A stretch of DNA of 49,040 nt from Eubacteriales bacterium (GTDB lineage Bacteria > Bacillota > Clostridia > Lachnospirales > Lachnospiraceae): NCBI GenBank assembly GCA_030524745.1, contig JAUNGC010000029.1:1-49040 (forward strand). Reading direction: 5' to 3'. Positions 41,386 through 49,040 of this stretch are shown here, piece after piece; positions within the stretch are counted from its first letter, which is position 1, and each line of letters starts with the position of its first letter. Both the position numbers and the translations under genes were made by a program. The notes below the pieces were generated by a model that saw nothing but the letters and a program-made list of their open reading frames with translations, made no database searches and was not told where the DNA came from.

Positions 41386-42531
41386 ATGGCTTACAGAATT
41401 GAAACGAAATGTATTCATGGGGAGGAGAAGGTTGAAAAGGCGCATTCTTTCGGCGCGGTCAGCGTGCCGATCTATCAGACGGCAACCTTTGCCCATCCCG
41501 GCGTCGGAAGTTCCACGGGCTTTGACTATTCCAGAGAAAGCAATCCCACCAGGGCGGAACTGGAACGGATTGTTTCATCGCTGGAAGGCGCGGCGGACAC
41601 GGTGGCATGCACGACCGGAATGGCGGCGATCGCACTCTGCCTGGAACTGTTGGAGGAAGGCAGCCACATTGTCTGCACGGACGATCTCTACGGTGGCAGC
41701 GTGCGGCTTTTTACTGAACTGGGAAAAAAGCGGGGCCTGTCTTTTTCCTATGTGGACACTTCCGATGCAGCGCTTGTGGAGAAAAGCATTTGCCAAAATA
41801 CGAAAGCGCTTTACATAGAAACGCCCAGCAATCCCACCATGAAGGTCACGGATTTAAGGGCGATGAAGAAACTGGCCGATCAGAAGGGACTGCTTCTGAT
41901 TGTGGATAATACGTTTCTCACGCCTTATTTTCAGAATCCTCTGGCGCTTGGGGCGGATCTTGTGGTGCACAGCGGAACGAAGTTTCTGGGAGGCCATAAC
42001 GACACGCTGGCCGGCTTTTTGTGCACCTCCCGAAAGGATCTGGCGGAGAAAATCCGCTTTTTGTATAAAACCGTGGGCTGCTGTCTGTCGCCTTTTGACA
42101 GCTTTTTACTGATCCGGGGGATTAAGACGCTGTCGGTCCGGCTGGAAAAACAGCAGAGCAATGCGCTCGGCCTTGCCAAATGGCTGAAACAGCAGGAAAA
42201 GGTGCGGCAGGTTTATTATGTGGGGCTGGAAGAGCATCCCGGCCATGCCGTCAACAGGACGCAGGCAAGCGGATACGGCAGCATGATATCCTTCAGGGTG
42301 GACAGCCCGCAGACGGCGGTCAATCTTCTGGAACGCATTCAGTTAATTTCCTATGCGGAAAGTCTGGGCGGAACGGAATCCCTGCTCACCTATCCGATGC
42401 TTCAGACCCATGGGGATGTGCCCATAGATGTCCGGGAAAAGCTTGGCATTACGGATACTTTTTTGAGACTTTCCGTCGGCATCGAAAATATAGAGGATCT
42501 GAAGCAGGATCTGGCGCAGGCGCTGGCCTGA
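41386..42531 (+). CDS. trans-sulfuration PLP enzyme (cystathionine gamma-lyase/synthase family)
   Basis: A 381-aa Cys/Met-metabolism PLP enzyme. Family marks are TKCIHGEE at the start, YSRESNPTRAELE, the catalytic K199 in HSGTKFLGGHND, and a C-terminal GGTESLLTYPMLQTH. Possible activities are cystathionine gamma-lyase, gamma-synthase, or homocysteine gamma-lyase (MccB-like). These cannot be separated by reading alone, so no symbol is given. I start at ATG 41386, which has GGAGG about 7 nt upstream; an in-frame upstream TTG at 41335 would add 17 residues. The MalY-type lyase gene follows, making a sulfur amino-acid pair. Confidence 0.9.
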   Translation: MAYRIETKCIHGEEKVEKAHSFGAVSVPIYQTATFAHPGVGSSTGFDYSRESNPTRAELERIVSSLEGAADTVACTTGMAAIALCLELLEEGSHIVCTDDLYGGSVRLFTELGKKRGLSFSYVDTSDAALVEKSICQNTKALYIETPSNPTMKVTDLRAMKKLADQKGLLLIVDNTFLTPYFQNPLALGADLVVHSGTKFLGGHNDTLAGFLCTSRKDLAEKIRFLYKTVGCCLSPFDSFLLIRGIKTLSVRLEKQQSNALGLAKWLKQQEKVRQVYYVGLEEHPGHAVNRTQASGYGSMISFRVDSPQTAVNLLERIQLISYAESLGGTESLLTYPMLQTHGDVPIDVREKLGITDTFLRLSVGIENIEDLKQDLAQALA

Positions 42532-42629
42532 CGGGAGAATACAGAAAGAATGACAAAAAGGCGGTAAAAACGGTTTGCAGCACAGAAACGCTGCAGATTT
42601 TATGCCAAATAGCCGGGAGGTGACGCCGC

Positions 42630-43808
42630 ATGCGGTATGATTTTGATAAAATTGTGGAAAGAAAAGGGACGAACTGTTTAAAATATGATTTCGCCAGGGA
42701 ACGGGGCAAACGGGAAGATGTGCTGCCACTGTGGGTGGCGGATATGGATTTTGAAACGGCGGCGGAAATACAGGAACGGCTGCATCAGGCGGTTTCCCAC
42801 GGAATTTACGGATACAGCGAAGGAAAGGCGGATTATTTTGACGCGGTTTCCGGATGGTACCGGGACCGCTTCGGATGGGAAGTAAAGCGTAACTGGCTGG
42901 TGAAAACGCCGGGCGTGGTGTTTGCGCTGGCGGCCGCCGTCCGGGCCTTTACCCGGGAAGGGGAAGCGGTGCTCTTACAGCAGCCCGTCTATTATCCATT
43001 TACGGAAGTGATCACGGACAATGATAGAGTCTGCGTCAATAATCCGCTGAGACTGGTGAAGGGACATTATGAGATCGATTTTGAGGATTTTGAGGAAAAG
43101 ATCATCCGCCATCAGGTGAAGCTGTTTTTCCTGTGCAGTCCGCATAACCCGGTGGGGCGCGTCTGGAAGGAATGGGAGTTAAAAAAGCTGGGGGATATCT
43201 GCGTCCGTCATGGCGTGCTGGTGGTCAGTGATGAAATTCACAGTGATTTTACCTGGGAAGGACACAGGCATCGCGTTTTCGCTTCCCTTTCGGAAGCGTT
43301 TGCCGATATCACGATTACCTGTACCGCGCCCAGCAAGACCTTTAACCTGGCGGGACTGCAGGTCTCCAATATTTTTATCTCCAATCCGGAACTGAAAAGA
43401 AAATTGAAAAGAGCAATTGAGCAGGCAGGTTACAGCCAGGTGAATCTGATGGGACTGGTGGCCTGCCAGGCTGCCTATGAAAGCGGCCAGGATTGGCTTT
43501 TACAGGTGAAGGCATACCTTGCGGATAATCTGGCTTTTGTCAGAAATTTTCTCCGGGAAAGGCTGCCGGAAATCGAACTGATCGAACCGGAAGGGACTTA
43601 TCTGATCTGGCTGGACTTCAGGAAGCTGGGGCTGACGGAAGAAGAAAGGGAAGATCTGATCGTCAACCGGGCAAAACTGTGGCTGGACAGCGGCAGCATG
43701 TTCGGACCGGACGGAGAAGGATTTGAGAGAATCAATATTGCCTGTCCGAGGACAGTGCTCAACCGGGCGCTGACGCAACTGGAAGAGGCGATACACAAAA
43801 AAGTATGA
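42630..43808 (+). CDS. MalY/PatB-type aminotransferase, probable cystathionine beta-lyase
   Basis: A 392-aa fold-type I PLP enzyme of the MalY/PatB family. Marks are the start MRYDFDKIVERKGTNCLKYD, LWVADMDFETA, SPHNPVGRVWKEWEL, SDEIHSDFTWEGH, and PLP lysine K236 in APSKTFNLAGLQ. Such enzymes split cystathionine or cysteine into pyruvate, ammonia and a thiol. With the trans-sulfuration gene 98 nt upstream it could connect cysteine and homocysteine. GGGAGG lies before the ATG. A terminator follows. Confidence 0.9.
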   Translation: MRYDFDKIVERKGTNCLKYDFARERGKREDVLPLWVADMDFETAAEIQERLHQAVSHGIYGYSEGKADYFDAVSGWYRDRFGWEVKRNWLVKTPGVVFALAAAVRAFTREGEAVLLQQPVYYPFTEVITDNDRVCVNNPLRLVKGHYEIDFEDFEEKIIRHQVKLFFLCSPHNPVGRVWKEWELKKLGDICVRHGVLVVSDEIHSDFTWEGHRHRVFASLSEAFADITITCTAPSKTFNLAGLQVSNIFISNPELKRKLKRAIEQAGYSQVNLMGLVACQAAYESGQDWLLQVKAYLADNLAFVRNFLRERLPEIELIEPEGTYLIWLDFRKLGLTEEEREDLIVNRAKLWLDSGSMFGPDGEGFERINIACPRTVLNRALTQLEEAIHKKV

Positions 43809-43810
43809 TG

Positions 43811-43838
43811 AAAAAGGGATGTTTTCGCATCCCTTTTT
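43811..43838 (+). terminator. intrinsic terminator after the MalY/PatB gene
   Basis: AAAAAGGGATG (43811-43821) pairs with CATCCCTTTTT (43828-43838) around a six-base loop; the T-run lies within the right arm. Confidence 0.9.
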
Positions 43839-43945
43839 GATTTCTAAAAAAAGTATGAAATCGCACACGACAGGGGAAAACAAAGAAAATATTAAAAAAA
43901 GAGAGATTAATTTAGAAAAAATGAGAAAAGCGAACTTATTCCGTG

Positions 43946-43974
43946 TTGCATAAAACTGTAAAGGAACATAATAT
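43946..43974 (+). promoter_or_regulatory. groESL promoter
   Basis: TTGCAT (43946-43951), 17-nt spacer, TAATAT (43969-43974); TATACT at 43972-43977 is another possible -10. The start of transcription would fall at or just before the CIRCE element. Confidence 0.65.
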
Positions 43975-43985
43975 ACTTATAGTGT

Positions 43986-44012
43986 TTAGCACTCGACACA
44001 AATGAGTGCTAA
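43986..44012 (+). promoter_or_regulatory. CIRCE operator (HrcA site)
   Basis: TTAGCACTC (43986-43994), nine bases, GAGTGCTAA (44004-44012): exact match to the consensus inverted repeat bound by the heat-shock repressor HrcA. Confidence 0.97.
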
Positions 44013-44058
44013 CAAAAGCACAAAAGAAAACAAACATTTATATAAGGAGGCATTTATC

Positions 44059-44346
44059 ATGAAGTTAGTACCGTTAGGCGACAGAGTTGTATTAAAGCAG
44101 TTGGTAGCGGAAGAAACAACCAAATCCGGCATCGTTCTTCCCGGCCAGAACAAAGAGAAACCCCAGCAGGCGGAAGTGATTGCGGTAGGCCCGGGCGGCG
44201 TTGTGGACGGCAAGGAAGTGAAGATGGAAGTCAAGGTTGGCGATCAGGTGATCTATTCTAAGTATTCCGGAACGGAAGTGAAGCTGGATGAAGAAGAGTT
44301 CATCGTTGTGAAGCAGTCCGATATTCTGGCGATCATCGAGGCTTAA
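44059..44346 (+). CDS. groES: co-chaperonin GroES
   Basis: The 10-kDa lid of the GroEL folding chamber. The 95-aa product starts MKLVPLGDRVVLKQL and has the mobile loop EETTKSGIVLPGQNKEKPQ and YSKYSGTEVKLDEEEF. ATG 44059 has AAGGAGG 7 nt upstream. A farther in-frame ATG at 44002 lies within the CIRCE element and is not used. groEL follows after 88 nt on the same transcript, under HrcA control. Confidence 0.97.
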   Translation: MKLVPLGDRVVLKQLVAEETTKSGIVLPGQNKEKPQQAEVIAVGPGGVVDGKEVKMEVKVGDQVIYSKYSGTEVKLDEEEFIVVKQSDILAIIEA

Positions 44347-44419
44347 GTCAGATCGGAAGCGGCAAGGCTGCAGAATGGCAGCCGCAGAATCAGAATTTTA
44401 AATTTTTGGAATATCATAA

Positions 44420-46060
<1,641 letters not shown>

Positions 46061-46118
46061 TAAATTCCCGGATGCGGTAAAACTGAATTATGCGCGGCAA
46101 AGATACAAAATAGCCGTG

Positions 46119-46152
46119 AAAGAGGGGCTGTCCTGAGGGATGGCTCCTTTTT
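46119..46152 (+). terminator. intrinsic terminator after groEL
   Basis: AAAGAGGGGCTGTCC (46119-46133) pairs with GGATGGCTCCTTTTT (46138-46152) using a few G-T pairs, with a TGAG loop and a T-run. Confidence 0.8.
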
Positions 46153-46188
46153 CATTTCAAAGAAAATGCTATAAATGAAATGGTAAAG

Positions 46189-46242
46189 TTGCCTTTTGAA
46201 AGGTAAGGTGCTATACTAAAACAAACACTTTAATAAAGTATA
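46189..46242 (+). promoter_or_regulatory. promoter and probable operator of the ROK gene
   Basis: TTGCCT (46189-46194), 17-nt spacer, TATACT (46212-46217). At the start point lies the palindrome ACTTTA-A-TAAAGT (46227-46239) within AAACACTTTAATAAAGTATA (46223-46242). The same motif recurs before the dehydrogenase gene, so autoregulation by the ROK protein is likely. Confidence 0.65.
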
Positions 46243-46253
46243 GGCGGTATGAC

Positions 46254-47381
46254 ATGGAAATAAAGCAGGCAACAAACATGGAGGTAAAGAAACAAAACAG
46301 AAATCGCGTATTCCGGTATATCTGCAAGCATGGAACCGTTTCTAATCCGGATATCTCGTATGATATGAAGCTGAGTCTTCCTACCGTGACACAAATTACA
46401 AAGGAATTGATGGAGAGGGGATTCGTTGAAGAAACCGGGGAACTGCAGTCGACGGGTGGAAGACGCGCCAAGGCGTTATCTGCGGCGGTCAATGTAAAGC
46501 TGGCAGCAGGACTGGATATTACGAAAAATCATATCAGTCTTGTGCTCACCAACCTTACAGGGGAGATTTTAAAACATGTGCGCATTTTTCTTCCATATGC
46601 GCATGAGGCGGCCTATTATCATAAGGTGAACGATGAGCTGGAGTCTTTTCTGGAGGAAAGCGGCGCTGATCGTAAAAGGATTTTGGGGGTGGGAATTTCT
46701 TTTCCCGGAATCATTGATTTGGACAGACGGTTGATTGCGTATTCTCACATCCTTGGTTTAAAAATGGTATCTTTTGATTTTGTGAGCAGCTTTTTTGACT
46801 ATCCCTGCCGTTTTTTGAATGATGCGAATGCGGGAGCTTATGCGGAAGGGATTCGCTCGGATGAACGGGAACGCTTTTTTTACCTGTCTTTGAGCAATAC
46901 GGTCGGAGGGGCGATTTTTGATCATAACGGTCTTGTACAGGGAAATCATTTCCGATGCGGAGAAGTCGGGCATATGACGGTGGTTCCGAATGGAAAGATG
47001 TGCTATTGCGGAAAAAAAGGATGTCTGGATGCGTATTGCAGTGCGGCGATTTTGTCAGGTGCGGCAGACGGTAAGCTGGAAAACTTTTTTGAACTGTTGG
47101 AAAAGAAAGACCAAAGGGCGGCAGAAATATGGGATGTCTATACCGGCGATCTGGCTGTGGCGTTAAATAACATTCGTATGCTTCTGGATTGTGATATTAT
47201 TCTGGGAGGCTATGTGGGCAGTTATGTAGAGCCTTATTTACCGGATATATGGAAGAAAGTATCAGAGCGGAATACTTTTACAGAGGACAGGCAATTTGTG
47301 ATGAACTGCAAGTATAAGGTTGGAGCGGCGGCGCTGGGAGCGGCGCTTGAAGTAATTGAAAATTTTGTAAGACAGATATGA
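46254..47381 (+). CDS. ROK-family transcriptional repressor
   Basis: A 375-aa XylR/NagC-type regulator. A winged helix-turn-helix lies at about residues 12-70 (RVFRYICKHGTVSNPDISYD, LPTVTQITKELMERGFV). A ROK sugar-kinase-like domain covers about 80-375, with LAAGLDITKNHISLVL, GVGISFPGIIDLD, NDANAGAYAEG, and the zinc-site motif CYCGKKGCLDAYCS near residue 250. ROK repressors leave DNA when they bind a sugar or sugar phosphate. It lies upstream of a polyol dehydrogenase gene. The start at 46254 has a weak ribosome site; ATG 46278 is an alternative. Confidence 0.9.
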   Translation: MEIKQATNMEVKKQNRNRVFRYICKHGTVSNPDISYDMKLSLPTVTQITKELMERGFVEETGELQSTGGRRAKALSAAVNVKLAAGLDITKNHISLVLTNLTGEILKHVRIFLPYAHEAAYYHKVNDELESFLEESGADRKRILGVGISFPGIIDLDRRLIAYSHILGLKMVSFDFVSSFFDYPCRFLNDANAGAYAEGIRSDERERFFYLSLSNTVGGAIFDHNGLVQGNHFRCGEVGHMTVVPNGKMCYCGKKGCLDAYCSAAILSGAADGKLENFFELLEKKDQRAAEIWDVYTGDLAVALNNIRMLLDCDIILGGYVGSYVEPYLPDIWKKVSERNTFTEDRQFVMNCKYKVGAAALGAALEVIENFVRQI

Positions 47382-47491
47382 GCGGCATGCGGCGCTTAGG
47401 CGGGAGACTTCGGAAACGGGGGCTCCTTTTTTGATGCAGTTTTACCAAAGCATAAGATGTGTTTTTTATATAATGACGAAATAGTATTTGA

Positions 47492-47567
47492 TTGACAGGA
47501 GAATATTGACAAGTTTATAATGGAAGCATAAAATAAAAAACATAATAAAACTATTTAATAAAGTATA
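47492..47567 (+). promoter_or_regulatory. promoter and operator of the polyol dehydrogenase gene
   Basis: TTGACA (47492-47497), 18-nt spacer, TATAAT (47516-47521): a consensus promoter. AAACTATTTAATAAAGTATA at 47548-47567 matches the ROK-gene site in 18 of 20 bases and lies about +20 to +39, where a bound repressor would block transcription. Confidence 0.72.
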
Positions 47568-47597
47568 AATGAAAGTAGAAAAAAGGAGGCTATAGCA

Positions 47598-48647
47598 ATG
47601 GAAGGAAAAATGAAAGTTGCGGTAATGCAGGGAATTGGGAAGATGGGGTTTGAAGAACGGGATATTCCAAAAGCAAAAGATGACGAAGTGCTGGTGAAAT
47701 TGGAATATGTGGGAATCTGCGGGAGTGACCTACATTATTATGAGACAGGGGCTATCGGGGATTATGTGGTGGAGCCGCCCTTTGTATTGGGCCATGAGCC
47801 CGGGGGAACGGTTGTTGAGGTCGGTAAGAATGTAAAGCATCTGAAGGTGGGAGACAGAGTTGCCCTGGAACCGGGTAAGACTTGCGGTCATTGTGAATTT
47901 TGTAAAACAGGCCGCTATAATCTGTGTCCGGACGTGGTGTTTTTTGCAACCCCGCCTGTAGACGGCGTATTTCAGGAATATGTTGCGCATGAAGCAGATT
48001 TGTGCTTTAAACTGCCTTCCAATGTAAGTACATTGGAAGGCGCCTTAATCGAGCCGCTGGCGGTGGGATTCCATGCGGCAGTCCAGGGAGATGCGCATAT
48101 CGGACAGCGAGCCGTGGTCATGGGCGCGGGCTGCATCGGTCTTGTTTCCATGATGGCGCTGAAAGCAAGAGGAGTATCGGAAGTATATGTGGTAGATATT
48201 ATGGAGAAGCGGCTGGAGAAAGCGTTGGAACTGGGAGCAACCGGGGTTATGAACGGAGCAAAGGAGGATATTGTGGACCGGGTGAAAGCGCTGACAAATG
48301 GAGCCGGTGTGGATCTGGTAATTGAAACGGCGGGAACGGAAATTACAACAAGGCAGGCGATCCATATGGCGAAAAAGGGATCCAATATCGTTCTGGTAGG
48401 GTACAGCAAGAGCGGAGAGATGACGCTTCTCATGAGTCTTGTGCTGGATAAAGAACTGACATTTAAGACAGTATTTCGGTATCGCCATATTTATCCGATG
48501 GCGATTGACGCAGTGGCGGCAGGAAAAGTGAACCTGAAGGGAATTGTAACGGATGTGTTTGATTTGGACGAAGCGCAGAAGGCAATGGACTACAGCGTGA
48601 ATAATAAAGCCGATATCGTGAAGGCTGTTATCCGCATTGCAGAATAA
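47598..48647 (+). CDS. zinc-dependent polyol dehydrogenase (sorbitol/xylitol dehydrogenase type)
   Basis: A 349-aa medium-chain dehydrogenase that oxidises a sugar alcohol to a ketose with NAD+. Catalytic zinc residues lie in [11 protein letters not shown] and [13 protein letters not shown]. The structural zinc lobe is [15 protein letters not shown] with four Cys. The [15 protein letters not shown] segment is typical of sorbitol and xylitol dehydrogenases. The coenzyme fold is [10 protein letters not shown], and the acidic D in YVVDIMEKR favours NAD. The exact polyol cannot be told. AAGGAGG is 8 nt before the ATG. A transporter remnant follows after 29 nt. Confidence 0.92.
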   Translation: MEGKMKVAVMQGIGKMGFEERDIPKAKDDEVLVKLEYVGICGSDLHYYETGAIGDYVVEPPFVLGHEPGGTVVEVGKNVKHLKVGDRVALEPGKTCGHCEFCKTGRYNLCPDVVFFATPPVDGVFQEYVAHEADLCFKLPSNVSTLEGALIEPLAVGFHAAVQGDAHIGQRAVVMGAGCIGLVSMMALKARGVSEVYVVDIMEKRLEKALELGATGVMNGAKEDIVDRVKALTNGAGVDLVIETAGTEITTRQAIHMAKKGSNIVLVGYSKSGEMTLLMSLVLDKELTFKTVFRYRHIYPMAIDAVAAGKVNLKGIVTDVFDLDEAQKAMDYSVNNKADIVKAVIRIAE

Positions 48648-48676
48648 GAACTGCGGTAATTGCAAGGGAGAATGTA

Positions 48677-49040
48677 ATGGGGCAGAAGGATACAAATGTA
48701 AAAGTGCCGTTAATCAGCAAGATTGCATCCATCATTGGTGCTGCCTGTTTTCCGTTTGTATTTCGACTTACGAATAATAAAGGGCGGTCCGCTTCCATTT
48801 TTGCACTGCTGACAGGAGTCAGCATGTTCTGCATGTACTTCTTTACCGTTAAAGAATCCCCTATTCCATTTTATGGGTTCTCTTGTCTGGCACAACTTTT
48901 CTTTTCAGGTTTTAATACTGCAATCTATGCGATTGTTCCGGATTGTGTGGAATATGGAGAATGGAAGACCGGGCTCAGAAATGATGGATTTCAGTATGCG
49001 TTTATTTCATTGGGAAACAAAATTGGAATGGCGATTGGAA
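48677..49040 (+). pseudogene. GPH-family sugar transporter lacking its N-terminal half (runs off the window)
   Basis: The open frame from ATG 48677, with AGGGAG 7 nt upstream, continues to the window end (121 codons). It starts MGQKDTNVKVPLISKI, like the first residues of GPH (MelB/XynP-type) transporters. It then goes directly to ASIIGAACFPFVFRLTNNK and VPDCVEYGEWKTGLRNDGFQ, which belong to the C-terminal half of that family (about residue 300 onward). This suggests an in-frame internal deletion of roughly 250-280 codons that removed helices 1-7 or so. It is most likely non-functional. The 3' end is not visible. Confidence 0.65.

Noticed and set aside
47402-47434. A possible terminator after the ROK gene
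   Set aside because: GGAG and CTCC can pair before a T-run, but the stem is only four to five bases with a long loop, too weak to claim.

Overview
The window is about 49 kb of moderate-GC chromosomal DNA from an anaerobic Firmicute, most likely a Lachnospiraceae-type Clostridium (inference from gene content). The pointers are HemZ-type radical SAM coproporphyrinogen oxidase, a fused SecDF, the SCIFF peptide with its radical SAM maturase, a T-box leader, a CIRCE-controlled groESL, meso-diaminopimelate dehydrogenase, and strong Shine-Dalgarno sites before most genes. All protein genes but one lie on the + strand. I see no prophage, insertion sequence, CRISPR array, rRNA or ordinary tRNA gene.

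Layout. 1-8.3 kb is a housekeeping block: apt, bifunctional RelA/SpoT, an MBL-fold hydrolase, hemZ, hisS, aspS. 8.4-14.1 kb is mostly envelope: a membrane-anchored amidase, DAP dehydrogenase, a Sel1-repeat protein, a GH25-SH3 lysozyme-like protein, and an Sfp-type phosphopantetheinyl transferase overlapping it. 14.1-16.1 kb holds two tRNA-modification genes (TcdA and a rhodanese-TtcA fusion), facing a minus-strand CBS/CorC membrane protein. An approximately 250-bp palindromic element follows at 17.6-17.9 kb.

17.9-25.3 kb: a TIGR04086-like membrane protein, the 47-aa SCIFF precursor scfA, its maturase scfB, secDF, recJ and a PfkB-family sugar-phosphate kinase, ending in a possible C-rich small RNA. 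25.4-28.9 kb: a large multi-pass membrane protein (possibly GT-C) and a secreted SH3-SGNH hydrolase. 28.9-31.3 kb: a tryptophan-specifier T-box and trpB, then the tmRNA gene on the minus strand. 31.4-33.9 kb: a zinc-ribbon membrane protein, a DUF5685-like protein with two Asp-rich motifs that recall class I isoprenoid synthases, a J-domain protein with a Cys-rich tail, and a flavodoxin-like protein.

34-38.3 kb: a MATE exporter, an OmpR-type two-component pair and efp. 38.3-43.8 kb: a peptide and sulfur amino-acid block (C39-like protein, M20 peptidase, cysK, a trans-sulfuration enzyme, a MalY/PatB lyase), with two strong promoters that share an Rrf2/CymR-like motif. 44-46 kb: groES-groEL under CIRCE. 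46.2-49.04 kb: a ROK repressor, a sorbitol/xylitol-type dehydrogenase and an internally deleted GPH sugar transporter that runs off the end. The ROK gene and the dehydrogenase share an 18/20-base promoter motif, probably the ROK operator.

All functional assignments are from reading motifs. No database search, alignment or folding program was run.
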